Numbered from the stretch's first letter, positions 23,937-36,060 are shown. The stretch: DNA of 64,000 bases from Megascapheus bottae (GCA_024803745.1 JANJXV010000016.1:41825001-41889000), one strand, 5' to 3'. The notes: a model not told the origin generated them from the sequence alone. Numbers and translations: made by a program.

Positions 23937-25640
23937 GGTGGTTAAGGACTTTACTTAGAGAATGGAATGAAATCAGACATACGGAAAGGATAGATGATTC
24001 TTTTGATTGAGATTAAGTGGCATAGTTATACTTAGCTAATATAAGAATCATTTTTTAACTTTTATAATAAAAAGTATGTTGAAATATACAAACCTCTAGC
24101 CCATTCACAGAAAAGGTTTAACTCTTTGACTATGGACAGTGAAACCATAGACGATTCTAAGAACTAAACGGGATCATTGTAGAACACACAGAAGGCAAAA
24201 GAAAAAGATTGGCAAGGGTACTTTTTGTTCTGCCCTCTCCCAGCCTCACGCTCGCGCAGTGCGGTTGTGTTTACACCGTGTCCAGTAGCTCCCCCACTTC
24301 ATCCGCTCACTTCTCCTCGCCTTTCCCTCTTTAGTCTCCTCTCCAAAAGACCGCTGCTTCCTGCGTGCTGCTCATGCTTTTAAAGTAGTGCATTCGTTGC
24401 TCAGAGGAGTTACCCATTTTGGATTCCTCCCCCTGAGAATACCATCCTTTAGTCAGGTTGTTTGAGTATAAATGCATAAAACCCTGCCCAGGTTGGCCTG
24501 TATGATTGTAATCCACATATGTCTCCCTGAGTCTAACCTGAGTCACTTAACCAGATGGAAAAGTGGTGAAGGTCTACAAACAAATAGTGCCCTAGAAATA
24601 CGAGTTAGGTTTCTTTTAAGAAGGAAATCGAGAGTGCTGTCCACAGTGATAAAACCTGCTTTCATGTTTGCCTAATGTTTGAACACTTAGTCTAGATTTT
24701 AGGGACAATATTTTTTTTAATTTTACTTCCCATTTCTAATCTTTCCAATACTTCAAACATAGGAATATGATTCTACATATATACATTTCAAGAGAGACAG
24801 AAAAGCTGAACTAAAATCAGATTATATAAAAGCAGAGACAACATTTAACATGTGGAGATTTAGATGGCATTTAACAGTCGGCCTAGTTCATAGGCATTCA
24901 GATTAATGACATTAATATCTCTCACTTGTGCACAGATAGCTGTTCTGTATTTTATTTTTAGACTAATCATTTCTAAATGTGATTTTTAGGACCATTTTCT
25001 TCACAAACTTTTCCATCCTTAACTCAGATGATCTCTTGATATGGAAATTCTTTTCCAGAATGAAATTATAAAGGAACATTTCACTGTTTTATATTCTGAG
25101 ACTAGAAAACTACTTGACTTTGAATTTATTTCAAATTTTTATACCAATGCCCTGTCTGTTTCAGTTCTGATTCATTCATTGTATATTGTATGGGTTTTGT
25201 GGAACAAAAAAGCTAATTTATAATATTGAAGGGCTGAAGTCAAAAGATCTTCTAACAGTAGATTAGTTGAGCTAATTCTTAGACTAAACGGTGTTCATTT
25301 TCAAACTCTTTAACCATAAATTCTGTTTCTATTACAAGTCACTATTATAACTGTATATTGTTCAACAAGAGCTTTAACACTGTATATCATAGCCAAAAAA
25401 TGTTGAAATGATGTTATATAAACAAACATTAAATCAGTTGAGAATATGCTTGCTTCTATATGATAAACAAAGTGGTAAACCTGAGGAAAATTTTACTATA
25501 GTTTCTTCATCCATTTCCTTCAATCAGATTGATGTCTTCAGCTCCTCCTCCATTTCCCAGCCCTCACTCAAGGTGAGTGCTGAGGGGTAGGAGAACTAGA
25601 GGAGAGGGAAGGATGGCCAAGGTGCTAGAAATGTTTTATG
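23937..25640. other. Unique DNA, no gene seen
   Basis: A modestly GC-richer stretch lies near 24230-24400. No repeat family or coding signal is recognised; all ORFs are short. Confidence 0.4.
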
Positions 25641-25643
25641 TAG

Positions 25644-25765
25644 CTGGATGCCGGTGGCTCAATGACTACAACCGTAGCTACTCAGGAGGCTGAGATGAGG
25701 AAGATCACGGTTCAAAGCCAGCTCAGGCAGTGACATCTGAGAGATTCATCTCCAATTTCCATCAG
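25644..25765 (+). mobile_element. B1-like SINE left monomer
   Basis: The segment gctggatgccggtggctcaa, then agctactcaggaggctgag and ggttcaaagccagct, is the left half of the B1-like/Geo dimer. It fades shortly after the linker (catctccaatttcc), so the right monomer is absent. Confidence 0.7.
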
Positions 25766-25871
25766 AACTGGCACAAAATATGCACGCGTCCAGAGCTGAG
25801 ACAATGTCTTTTGGGAGTTTCGTTCTGGGTCAGGAATGGGGAGAGTGACAAAGGCCTTGTGTCTGATCCAG

Positions 25872-25872
<1 letters not shown>

Positions 25873-25933
<61 letters not shown>
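25873..25933 (+). repeat. (CA)n microsatellite
   Basis: About 30 uninterrupted CA units, the longest dinucleotide tract in the window. Confidence 0.95.
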
Positions 25934-25936
<3 letters not shown>

Positions 25937-26149
25937 TGGAATTATCAGTGAAGCCTCTTGGTCAACAAACTGAGGATAATTAAAAGGCATAGTAAAAGAA
26001 TGACGAATTCATTTCGTCAATATGTATTTTCTATTTTATGTTTCCCTAGATCAAAGGAAGACCAGATAAATGTAGAAACAAAATTTAATCATCTTCTCAT
26101 AGAAATAAAGAATAATTTGCATAGAACAAGACAGCTTGTCCATCTTCAG

Positions 26150-27060
26150 CTAAGATCCAGGGCCATGCGCCATCGTAGCCGGTCTTCTCCGCTTCCCGCC
26201 TGCTCTGTTCTGAGCTCTCTCTCACTCTATTTCCTCCACAATTCAGTCCTCCACCACTTCCTTGGCTCCTTCCTCACATTAGGACGTAGTCCATCTTCCA
26301 AGGCTTCTTCCTCTTCTTCTCCTTCCCCCACGTCCCTGCGTTCAGCCACGCCTCACACCTGGCTTGGGGGTTCGCGCCCCTGGGCTCTGAGCTGGAAAGC
26401 CTCTGTGGATGGATGAGGACCTGCTCTCCCCACGGGCTCAGGGAAGTCCTCTACGAGAAGGGAAACTCGCGTGGATTCTGTGATGAGTACATACACACGG
26501 GACAGCACCCGGGACCTGCCCCTTACCTTATCCCCAAGGACGGGGAGGACGGCCTCCGCGGGCGCGGGTCTCCAGTGTCACCGTGCGCCAAGGCGCGGGG
26601 CTGCCAAGGCCAAGTTCCACCCCGGGGCCTTTGGAACCCAGGAAGCAGCACAAGCCCTCACCTCAGCCTGGACCTGTCTTTGTGTCCTCACACCCTCCTC
26701 TGATCAGCACACTCGATGTTCCTAGGGACAGAAGCACCTATACTCAGAGGTTCCTTTCTTTCGTCTATGGACTGGCAGGACCACCTTTTCAAGACACTCA
26801 GATTCCTCAGTCAGGACACCGGAAGACATGCCAAAGGAGGGAGCAGAGGTCCCCTCTTTGATTAGGAACATATCACACTGTCCTGAGGCCGTTGCGTGAC
26901 CGGCCATTTCACTGTGTGGACACTGCCATGCAGCAGAGATTTCCCAGATTCTAGGACTCCACAGTTAATTTCACTGGTGGGACACCTGAGAGCCCAGGTT
27001 GAAGAGGACTCATGCACGCTCCTGCAAGTGCTCAACATCAAATTCAATAGATGGCCTCCA
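26150..27060. other. GC-rich patch of unknown origin
   Basis: G+C is raised with CpGs clustered near 26520-26620. Overlapping ORFs on plus (up to 152 codons from 25958) follow from low stop density; Ser/Pro-rich translations show no domain. No LTR ends, TSD or splice-bounded exon can be supported. Confidence 0.35.
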
Positions 27061-28020
27061 CTGCCACTGAGATTCAGTTTAAAAAAGAACAGAAGAGAAG
27101 AGAGAGAGGAAAAGAAATGACAACAGGTAATTTACGGTGTGAGTACTCAGACATGAAGAAGAAGAAGAGGGATAGAGGAGTGAAAGAACACAAAGCGGCA
27201 GACATTTATATCTCTAACGCTGGACTGGCAGCATCTGGTGCTGGTACTGGCTCATCACTGAGAGATGTGCAGCTGAAATGGGAAACACAATTGATATTGA
27301 TAGGCGCTGGTCGCTGAGGGAGAATTGTACTGTTCACAATAAATGATGAGGAAATTAAGGGCAGTGCCCCCAAAATGTTACCCTGTGGGTGTCACACACA
27401 ATGAGTGTGGCACCTGACGTCTGTTAGGCAGCATTATGCGTGTGACTGAACGAAAAGAATAGATGAGCTCTTTTCCATTTGTATCATGATATAAATTAAT
27501 TTAAACAAATTCCCCCAAATAACAAATGAGAGGTTGTTCATAAACAAGAATAAACAATAACTATAACATGAAAGGTGCAATTGCATTAAATAATAGCACA
27601 AGTGTCCACTCCAGGAGTAATTAAAGTCCTAAGGACAGAGTTGGCTATTTTGAAGGTCACTTGTCACAAAAATGAGAAGCTAGAGCAGTGTGCAGAGGCG
27701 TTGTGGTGAATGAACAGACGAAGCAAAAGAGCTCTCAGTTCAAACCGGAAGAGGAAATACAAGAAGGGTTTACAATCTCGAATGTGCCTAATGTTGTACA
27801 TATTCCCTAGAAACTAAGAGGAAACGGGAATCAGACATGAGGGTAAAGGATAAAGGCCCTGTAACCCAGATATTAGTTTACAACAAGCAACCGGGAATAC
27901 CTTTCCTATAAATAAGCCACTCTAGCTAATCTTATTTGGTTACTGCATATTCTATATCTATTCTGAATTATTACATATGACTCCATATCTGAACAACTAA
28001 CAAGGTAATTTTGAAACCCT
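27061..28020. other. Unique DNA, no gene seen
   Basis: A short AGAAGAGAG-type purine run occurs near 27080-27120. Nothing else is recognised. Confidence 0.4.
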
Positions 28021-28025
28021 AAATA

Positions 28026-28300
28026 CAGGTCAAGTGTTGTAAAGCACGCTTGTAGTCTCAGCTAATTCAGAGATCGGATGGATTCCAATTCAATACCAGC
28101 CAAAGCAAGACCCTATAGTTAACATTTTAGCAGGATGACTGTGTTTTGAAGGCATCCTAGGCTGTAATTGCCAACTATCTGAAAATTAAAGCCAGGGAGG
28201 AAGACTGTGCTCACAGCCCCAGTGGTAGAGTGCCTGCCTACCAAGCTCAGAACACGCGTTCAAGCCACTGCTCTACCAGAAAAACAAAACTCAGCCCTAG
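28026..28300 (+). mobile_element. Diverged SINE remains
   Basis: A decayed B1-like half (gcttgtagtctcagctaatt and aataccagccaaagcaagac) is followed by a tRNA-like half (cagccccagtggtagagtgc, then gcgttcaagccactgc). It is old, with an irregular joint between the halves. Confidence 0.5.
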
Positions 28301-29293
28301 AATACCTGCCTAGCAGGCAAATGGCCCTCAGTAGAAACCTCAGAGCCAAAAATAAAATGTAAAATTTACATACAAAGACACAAATATCAGATATGACATA
28401 TTTAAACGTAAAGCAGATGCTAGAATTGCTTGTCCTCAGTTGAATATTATGAAATGTTCACATGAATGAAGGGAAAAGCAATGAATTTGTTGAATTTTTA
28501 TAAGTCAATCAAAACAAAAACTTAGAAATAAAAACACATATGAATCTAAAGAGATTAGGAGAGGCAGGAGGTTGGAGAACACTCCTAAGAAGTGTGAGGA
28601 TGAGGCAGGTTTAATAAGAAAAACAATTATTCAACCTCAGTGAGAGGAGCCTGGAGCAAGGGGAGCAGTAGAGAGACTGTTCAAGGACTTCCTGAGACCA
28701 AATCTGACACTGAAGGGAAATTCCCTGCCTCTGGAGCCAAGTAAATTTGTGGTGACATTGAAAGTGAGAAGTTTGAGAATAAAAAGCAGACACCCAGAAA
28801 CCATTAGAAGACCGTAATTAACATATAAACCAAGTTTGAATTAACTGCACTTAATTTCCTTTAAGAAATTGAAGAACAGTCACGTTCTCCTTGTGTTCAC
28901 TTTTCCTTCATATTATTAGCTCACAGTGACTGTATTTGTGTTTTGTTCCTGAACTTAAAAAAAATACAGTACTGCTTCTGGTACTGGCTAGTCACTAAGA
29001 AGAGATGATGTGTTTTGGCAATCATCTTACCAGCCATGCAAAACAGCCATCTACATGTGTTTCCTCTGTGAAAACAGGGGATGGTTCTGGGACCGACAGT
29101 GTTCAGTTTCTTCTTAAATTGGTCTTGATAGAAAATTCATTGGTAAGATTTTAAGTCACTAGCCACTTGGGTGATTGAAGGAAGCAAAAGTAACTGTAGA
29201 ATTTGTCAATGTTCAATACCATGAATCATGTAGAAACAGAGCACTTTTTTGCTGGTTCCCAAGTACAAATTTCCTAGTTCCTGATGCTCCAGC

Positions 29294-29294
<1 letters not shown>
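28301..29294. other. Unique DNA, no gene seen
   Basis: No repeat family or coding potential is recognised. Confidence 0.4.

Positions 29295-29324
<30 letters not shown>
29295..29324 (+). repeat. (AAT)n microsatellite
   Basis: Ten uninterrupted ATA/AAT units. Confidence 0.95.
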
Positions 29325-29326
<2 letters not shown>

Positions 29327-31205
29327 GAAGATGGCAAGATTTAGAGTGGTGAATATTATATATATGGCACAGGAGTTACTTTTTGGGCAGTCATGTCCAA
29401 ATTTTCTATGCACAGATTTAGTGAATCCATGTGAGCCGTCCCTGCTGTATTTTCACAATGGCTGCTCTTTGCTTCAGGGCAAACAGGCCTGGAGGAAAGC
29501 ACCTTGCATCTATTAGAGGTCTATGAACAAGCAATCACATCTTGTTAAGATAATATAAAATATTAAGTCTTTTAGCCAGAAGTGACATGATTGCAATTGC
29601 ATCACAATTGGCTCCCGACACCTCGCTCGGTCTTTCTGTAATAAGACATTGTAAAAGACACTGGTGAGCCTCCTCTCTGAGTTCAGGAAATCGAGTGAAA
29701 AGCAGTCCACATCTGTACTCTCCTCCAAAACATCTCAGAGAAAGCAAAGGAGTTCAGATCTAACCTCATTAAAGAAGACAGCAAGCCTAAGTGGCACACC
29801 AAGCTATTAAACAAACTAGATTGGTCCATAATAATAAGAAGCATATTTCACATCTGTTGCACAGTACAGAGCTTTTAACAAGTAATAGGATAATGTGCTG
29901 GATGAGAGTTGCTACCCCCTTCCAGTATATCATTGTCAATGGCAGCACTGCCTCAAAGAAAGCACTTATCTCATACGCTTTATTGCTTGATAGCTTGCTG
30001 ATTGCTTTTACAAAGCAATAAATTGATGGCCTGATTCAGCACTGACATTAGGTTATGTTCATTTTCAGTGATTGATGCTTTGAATTAGAACTCTTATATT
30101 CTCCTCTGCTTCAGAATATGAAATTCTAAACAGTCCTGTCGATGTCGCCCGCAAATAAAATAGCATAACCAATGCTGAAGGGGCTATATTTATTCATTCG
30201 AATAACCCTGTAGTAAAGTTTGCATAATTTATGCTTTATTATCTCCATTTCCAATTGGATTGTCTAGCTAAATTTTAAAACCTTGGAAAAAAATAAAGTA
30301 TAATTTTAATTAACATCATGGAAGCAGATATGTTCAAGGGTATATAATCAGAGCACCTAAACTGTTAATAAAATAATTAGATAAATTGAAAGACTTAACT
30401 ACGCTAACTTTAATAGACAAAATCTACTTATCACTTGCCATCGAGTGGAGGAAATTACTTGATTCTATAATTTTCAAATGTAACAAAACTAGAAAGCTCA
30501 AATAAGGAAGTCAATAGTCAATAGTCTTGCTTGTTACACACAACACACTGACTCTCAGGAAATTCAATGCGGCAACCTTGATTAAAATACATCAATATTA
30601 ACCACAACCCGTAGAAGCCAGCCAGGCTCGAATAGTGTAAGAAAATCAGATAGCAAATATATTTCCAACTCGTTATATCAAACAAGAGGCATAGGACGAG
30701 GCCATTTCTCAAGATCAGCAGAGCACATATGGGCACCGTACTGGCCCCAGGAAATGTTGAGTACAGCACGGAGGCATGCTGTGTCACAAGGGGATGGTTA
30801 GACTCAGTGCCTGGCACTGGAGATGATGTTAAACTCCCCAAGTCATCATCACGCTCAAAAGCCAGCTGCACAGGGAATAGTGGAAACTTGTTATAGCTAC
30901 TTTAAAGCACGTACAGCAGGACTCTGTGTAGCTAACATGACAGCCATCACCCATTGGCCGAGCCCTCTCTGTCTTTTAGCATCTGCCTTCATTAAGGAAA
31001 TGAAAGCTCTGCCTCTGGCCTTGCCTAAGCAGCAGGCATTGTTGCAGAGAATGGTTAGGAAAGGGTGGTGTTTGTTATGGAGAGCGTACTGAATGAGAGA
31101 CTGCTGGACAGACAAATGTAATCTGATGAGTTGAAAAGAGGGTGCGTTTCTTGCACCATTGCCTGGTGGTGGTTAGATCTGGTGTTGATCAAAAAAAAAA
31201 AAAAA
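29325..31205. other. Unique DNA, possibly conserved non-coding
   Basis: No repeat or coding signal is recognised. The sub-region 29780-30290 is free of recognisable repeats, CpG-poor and dense in TAAT/ATTA cores, with a perfect 10-base inverted repeat (29979-29988 with 30013-30022). That texture is typical of, but not proof of, a conserved enhancer-like element. Confidence 0.35.
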
Positions 31206-31213
31206 GGGCTCCA

Positions 31214-31406
31214 GGGCTGGGACTGTGGCCTAGAGGTAGAGTGATTGTCTAGCATGCATGAAGCCCTGGGTTCGATTTCTCGGTACCATATACGCAGGAA
31301 ATGCCAGAAGTGGCTCTAAAGTTCTAAGTGGTACAGTGCTAGCCTCGAACAAAATTGCTCAGGGACAGTAGTGCCCAGGCCCTGAGTTCAAATCCCATGA
31401 CCAACC
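31214..31406 (+). mobile_element. ID-like/Geo dimeric SINE
   Basis: The left monomer (gggctgggactgtggcctag, box B-like gggttcgatttc) and the right monomer (gccagaagtggctctaaagt, box B-like gagttcaaatccc) are in order. A CAAA-type tail (31407-31430) follows, where (CAAA)n units have begun to form. Confidence 0.85.
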
Positions 31407-31425
31407 AAAACAAGCAAACAAACAA

Positions 31426-31870
31426 ACAGAAATGGGCCCAAGATTTCTGACATCAGACATACTCCATACTCCATGAAGCAGATGTATGAAGCACTTGTAA
31501 TAGTATGTGTTGCAGGTAGAGAGTAAGACATACCTTATGGGAGAATATCAGGAAAGATTATGGTGTTTTCCATCTTACTCAGTAACTACTGGCCTTCATG
31601 ACAGACCTGGCTTGGCTTGATGGTCTCTGCCCAGGTCACCCATGGTGGCCTGCTGGACTGACTGGAGACTCCCTAAGATGTGGTGGGCCTGCCAAGCAAA
31701 GGCCAGCTGTAAGCTGTTATTCAAAGTCTTGTCCAAACACATAAATTTCATAGGTATGGCCGCATCCATGACCTCAAATCAGATTATGAAACTTTTCATG
31801 AGGGTTCCTACTAGTTTCTGCCACTTGTTTTCATATACTATATTTTACTTAAATTTATTCTAACTGATTC
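31426..31870. other. Unique DNA, no gene seen
   Basis: A 73-codon ORF (31642-31863) shows no known motif. Confidence 0.4.
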
Positions 31871-31879
31871 AGGAAACCA

Positions 31880-32290
31880 AAAATACTACATATGCATGAG
31901 GTATTTCCACACATGTAGACCTTCGGCCATCTCTGTATGCGTGATGTTCAAAAAAAGCTTCTTTAGGGAGAGCATGTTCCAAGCCAGGTCTTACTTACAG
32001 CTGTCTGCAGCACACAGGGTATAACCATACTTCCAGCCCTGATACTGAGCATTTGTGTCCTAGAACTTCCTGCTCCTCTCTAGGTATAAACGGTCTCCAT
32101 CCCTTCTCTGACTCACCCAGCATTTCATAACCACCATTCTGCCTTCAGCTCCTGCAAAGTGAACAAGGATAGACTTCCCATATAAGTGAGATAATGCCAT
32201 GTCATTATTTTAAATGCCACAGCTAGTATATACCTAGAAGGACTGAGAAAGTCCCTTTGCTCATCTGTCTCATTCCTCCATATTTAAAGA
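31880..32290 (-). mobile_element. Ancient L1 3'-end fragment
   Basis: The block cataaccaccattctgcctt followed by cccatataagtgagataatg is the reverse complement of an old mammalian L1M-type 3' UTR. Boundaries and subfamily are uncertain. Confidence 0.5.
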
Positions 32291-33436
32291 AAAAATTAGG
32301 TACTCCATGAACTCTATTTGGAGATAAGATCACAAAAAAAATGTCAGAATCTGAGTACTTTGTTAGTTGAAATAAATACCTCACAGAGCATTTCCTCTGG
32401 GAAGTAAAACCAGAGGGAGATTATTAATGGTTTGACATTTCTATTTTTATGAAAATGCTTTTCAATTTTCAAAAGAGGGTACAGCAATGTTATTGTGACC
32501 TTATAAATGTAGATATGTAAAAATTTTGAAATGTATCTCTTGGGAGCCAGGTTTCTCTTACATTAAAATAGATTGTAACAATGTGATGAAATTTAGACCC
32601 AATAGCTTATTTTAGAAGATACTTAAAAAACCTAACGTAGATGACTGAAAATGAGAAATGTTAAATTGTGGCCTAGGAAAAGGAGACACAAGGCATAATA
32701 TCTTATTTATAAAAAATATATTATTTTTTAGTAGTAAATGTCTGCAAAAGTAGCGAAATAGCTAAGCTCTAAGATGTGGAAATAGGACACAGAGTTTTGA
32801 ACATATTAATATTGTCAGAAAAGAAAGAAAAAGATGGATGAAGCTGTCTCCTCTCAGCCTGTGTGATGGCATAAGGCACCATGACACACCTGCCTGTAGA
32901 TTTTACCCTGGTCTGCAGCCTTCTCCCACAGCTTGGCAACTTAGAGGCAGCTCCTGTCTGAATTCTCTCATCAGTTTCAAACTCCCTCCTGTCACCAATC
33001 CCCATCTCTCTCAGTGACTGCTGCACTTTCTTCTGTCCTCTCATCTAGATTGCTATCTGAAGGCAGACAGTTTTTGAAGTTTTCATCTCTTCTTTTCCTC
33101 CATCCTAAGGGACAATCCTGGGACCACAGTGGATTGCTGAACTGCTTTCGTTGACTCAGTGGTGATGAGGACGGTTGAAGAGATGGAAGAAATGTGCTGT
33201 GTGTGGGAAGAAGGGGGAAGTTTGCTTCCCAGTCTTAAAAGTGGTGTATGATTTGATCTGCCTCACATATACTTTTCTATAACAAGAGATATATGAGACA
33301 GATTAGTTTCTGAACATTAAAATAAAACCCCACAAATATTAGTACCAGGGAAGAAATGCACCCTAGGCAGTGAAGAGAGTGAAAGTGTAAAGTCGGAATT
33401 TTATGAAAGAACAATACAATGTATAAGAAAGAGGAG
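32291..33436. other. Unique DNA, no gene seen
   Basis: A 91-codon minus ORF (32769-33044) has no recognisable domain. No mobile element is identified. Confidence 0.4.
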
Positions 33437-33448
33437 AAAGTTTATAGT
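33437..33448 (+). repeat. Target-site duplication, left copy
   Basis: The 12 bases aaagtttatagt recur exactly at 34185-34196. Confidence 0.75.
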
Positions 33449-34184
33449 TATCCAAGGGGAAAAATAAGAAAAAAGAAATAACTTATGCAGTGCACTAGAA
33501 AACAAAACAAAAATCCTCTTGTTTCATACCTTGTAGTTTATATTATAGTATCATATATTAGTATCATATTATAAGGTCCTATGTACATAACTATTAAACT
33601 ATTATGATCCTCTCCTAGGAGAATCCTAGACATATTCTAGTTATTACAAATGAGGGAAACCATGGAGTGTATGTTTCATTGCATCTGGCTTACTTCACTT
33701 AATATGATTTTTTCAAGTCTTTTCATTACCTTACAAATGGGGTGCTGTCATTCTTTCTGATGGAAGCATAGAAGTCCATTGTGTATAAGTGCCACATCTT
33801 CTTGATCGGTTCACTTACTGAGGGACATCCAGGTTGGATCCATATCTTAGCTATGGTAAATAATGCGACAGTCAACATAGTTGAGCTCGCAGCTTATCCC
33901 CTGTTGTCACTGTTTTTGATTTTGGTACCCTTTGTCTTATAGATGTTCATCTGATTTGTGGATGGGAAGGGAGAGCACAGAAATGGCGAGACAAAGGAAA
34001 AAGAGTGAATTAATGCAATGGTGGCAATCACAAGATACTTCACAGCTTGCAGTAAGGAGAGTCAGGGTAGGGGAGGGAAAGAGGGAGCAAAGAAGGGAAA
34101 GGGATAACAATGTTCTACAAGAATTGGACTCATTTCCTTCCTTACACAACTCTAACCCATCTGTATATCACTGTTACATAAAAA
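33449..34184 (+). mobile_element. L1 with twin-primed 5' inversion
   Basis: Two oppositely oriented L1 pieces are joined. The left piece (33449 to about 33897) reads on minus: ORF2 end (near 33680-33850) and the first part of the 3' UTR, up to a ccccttgg block. The right piece (about 33898-34184) reads on plus: it begins at ctgttgtcactg, the 3' UTR point that directly follows ccccttgg in the collinear copy at 15185-15775, and runs to a poly(A) tail. Exact 12-bp duplications flank the whole. This is the expected product of twin priming during one retrotransposition event. Confidence 0.8.
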
Positions 34185-34196
34185 AAAGTTTATAGT
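34185..34196 (+). repeat. Target-site duplication, right copy
   Basis: Exact 12-base match to 33437-33448, directly after the poly(A) tail. Confidence 0.75.
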
Positions 34197-34906
34197 CAGT
34201 CTCAAAGACTTTAAGTCTATCTTAGTGAACTTCCTAAGACTAGCATTATGTATCTTAATACATGTGTAATCCTTGCACTATTTTAATAACGAAGCATTGT
34301 GTATATCTACATAGATGTTAAACATGGGCTTTTACTCAATGTAAAAGTCAAAAAGCGTAAGTTAACACTAGTTGTATTAAATTGTTATAGACATGATATG
34401 AAATACATCAATCAAAGCTCAAGGGGTATACTACATATAGATGCCATGGTATGACTGTCTTAACACTTCACTTTTCATCAATCTTCTGATTTACATGAGA
34501 AAACGTGGGAGTCTATTAATGCTGTTATAAAAGTGCCTTTTAAACACAAAATTAAAATCTACCCTCATAGGAAATCCTTCTCATCAAACATTTTTATAGG
34601 TTAACTAGAACTTGCACGGCTGTACAGAAGTTTGGAAAACATCACAGCAGTTCTTTCCAATCTATTCATCAATCTATCAAATATTTTCCCACATTTGACT
34701 AGAATTTCCCTTTGTTCTTTTTTGAATGGCAATTGGGTATTCACAGTAGAAATTTCTTCACAATTTGGTAGGAGACAGATGATAGTAGTTTAAAAATTAT
34801 CATGAATAGCAAAATACATTTTACAATAAAACATTTTTCTTGATCTTATTTGTTTTTTTCTATACATGAAGATATTATGAATCCTTTGCAATAGTTAATT
34901 TTTTGT
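34197..34906. other. AT-rich unique DNA, no gene seen
   Basis: No repeat family or coding signal is recognised. Confidence 0.45.
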
Positions 34907-34908
34907 CC

Positions 34909-35084
34909 ACTTGGCCTAGTGGTAGAGTGTTTGCCTAGCATGCACGAAGACCGGGGTTCAATTCCTCAGTACGTCATACATAGAAAAAGCCAGAAGTAGT
35001 GCTGTGGCTCAAGGGGTAGAGAGTTAGCCCTGAGAAAGCCCAAGGACAGTGATCAGGCCCTGAGTTCAAGCCCCAGACTGGCAA
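34909..35084 (+). mobile_element. ID-like/Geo dimeric SINE
   Basis: The left monomer (ggcctagtggtagagtgttt, box B-like gggttcaattcc) and the right monomer (gccagaagtagtgctgtggc, box B-like gagttcaagcccc) are well preserved. The first bases of the left monomer are missing or altered. No clear TSD. Confidence 0.85.
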
Positions 35085-35252
35085 AATATACATAGCTGTT
35101 GTCACATATTTCTGGGATTCTACCAATATAGCCTTTCAGAATAAGGGTTGTGAGAGTTTAACTGTCTGAGCCTGAAGCATCCTATTCAGAGGACAATAAA
35201 GAATTCCTCTCTCTTGCTCTGAGTTTCCTTCCAGACAGATGTTGAAACCCTT

Positions 35253-35380
35253 AGCTAAGTATGACAGCACACTCATGTAATACCAATTACTTGGGTGGCA
35301 GAAGCCTGGAGGCTCCTAGTTTTATATCATAGCCCAGGCAATAGTTAATTACATCTCACCCCAGCAAATAAGCTTGGCAT
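35253..35380 (+). mobile_element. Old B1-like SINE monomer
   Basis: The segment agcacactcatgtaatacca, then cagaagcctggaggctcc and agcccaggcaatag, resembles a decayed 7SL-type monomer. A GT microsatellite follows directly. Confidence 0.45.
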
Positions 35381-35381
35381 G

Positions 35382-35383
35382 GT

Positions 35384-35418
<35 letters not shown>
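35382..35418 (+). repeat. (GT)n microsatellite
   Basis: About 17 GT units with a TATG interruption at each end. Confidence 0.9.
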
Positions 35419-35421
<3 letters not shown>

Positions 35422-35480
35422 ATGCTCACACGTGTTTAAATAGAGGTAGGAAGTTATTTCTGGGAGACTAGCCTGGTGCA

Positions 35481-35489
35481 AAAACATGA
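35481..35489 (+). repeat. Target-site duplication, left copy
   Basis: The bases aaaacatga recur at 35690-35698 around the SINE; T-rich sequence follows in both places. Confidence 0.65.
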
Positions 35490-35689
35490 TTTTTTTTTTT
35501 TGCCAGTCCTGGGCTTGAGCTCAGGGCCTGAGCACTGTCCTTGGACTTTCTCAAGGCTAGAGCTCTACCACTTGAGCATCAGCATCACTTCCGGCTTTTT
35601 TTCTATGTATATGGTACTGAGGAATTGAACCTGGGTCGTTGTGCATGCTAGGCAAGCACTCTACCACTAGGACAAACTCCCGGCCCCCC
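35490..35689 (-). mobile_element. ID-like/Geo dimeric SINE
   Basis: The plus strand shows poly(T) (35490-35501), then the right monomer in reverse (cctgagcactgtccttggac) and the left ID-like monomer in reverse (aggcaagcactctaccacta), ending in cccggcc. It is one of the better-preserved copies. Confidence 0.85.
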
Positions 35690-35698
35690 AAAACATGA
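35690..35698 (+). repeat. Target-site duplication, right copy
   Basis: Match to 35481-35489. Confidence 0.65.
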
Positions 35699-35807
35699 AT
35701 TTTATCTGGAAAAAAATGACAAAAAAGGGGCATCATGGCTCAAATTGATAGTCCTCCTCCTAGCTATCTCAAAAACCTGGGCTAAAAGAATACCTTTGTA
35801 CTAGATA

Positions 35808-35900
35808 AAAAGAAGAGTGAGAAAGAGGAGCAGGAGAAAGAGAAGAAGTAAAAGAAAGAGGAGGATGAAAAGGAAGAGGAGGAGGAAGAAGAGGAGGAGA
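35808..35900 (+). repeat. GA-rich low-complexity tract
   Basis: Interrupted GAAGAG/GAGGAG units. The S/P/L-rich minus-strand ORF over it is an artefact. Confidence 0.8.
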
Positions 35901-35954
35901 TAAACTCCATAATAAATTCTCTCTTTCATTTCTAGCTCTATTTCTGTGTATGTG

Positions 35955-36060
35955 TATAGATAGATAAATGGCAGGTAGATGCAAGAGATAGAAGACAGAG
36001 AGTTAGATAGACAGACACATTTAGATAGATAGACGCTTAGACAGATAGATAGATAGATGC
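35955..36060 (+). repeat. (GATA)n/(GACA)n imperfect microsatellite
   Basis: Several short GATA blocks (the cleanest at about 36041-36057) are separated by GACA and unrelated bases. Confidence 0.8.

Noticed and set aside
25958..26416. 152-codon plus-strand ORF
   Set aside because: Starts in AT-rich unique DNA and runs into the GC-rich patch; composition changes mid-ORF and there is no domain.
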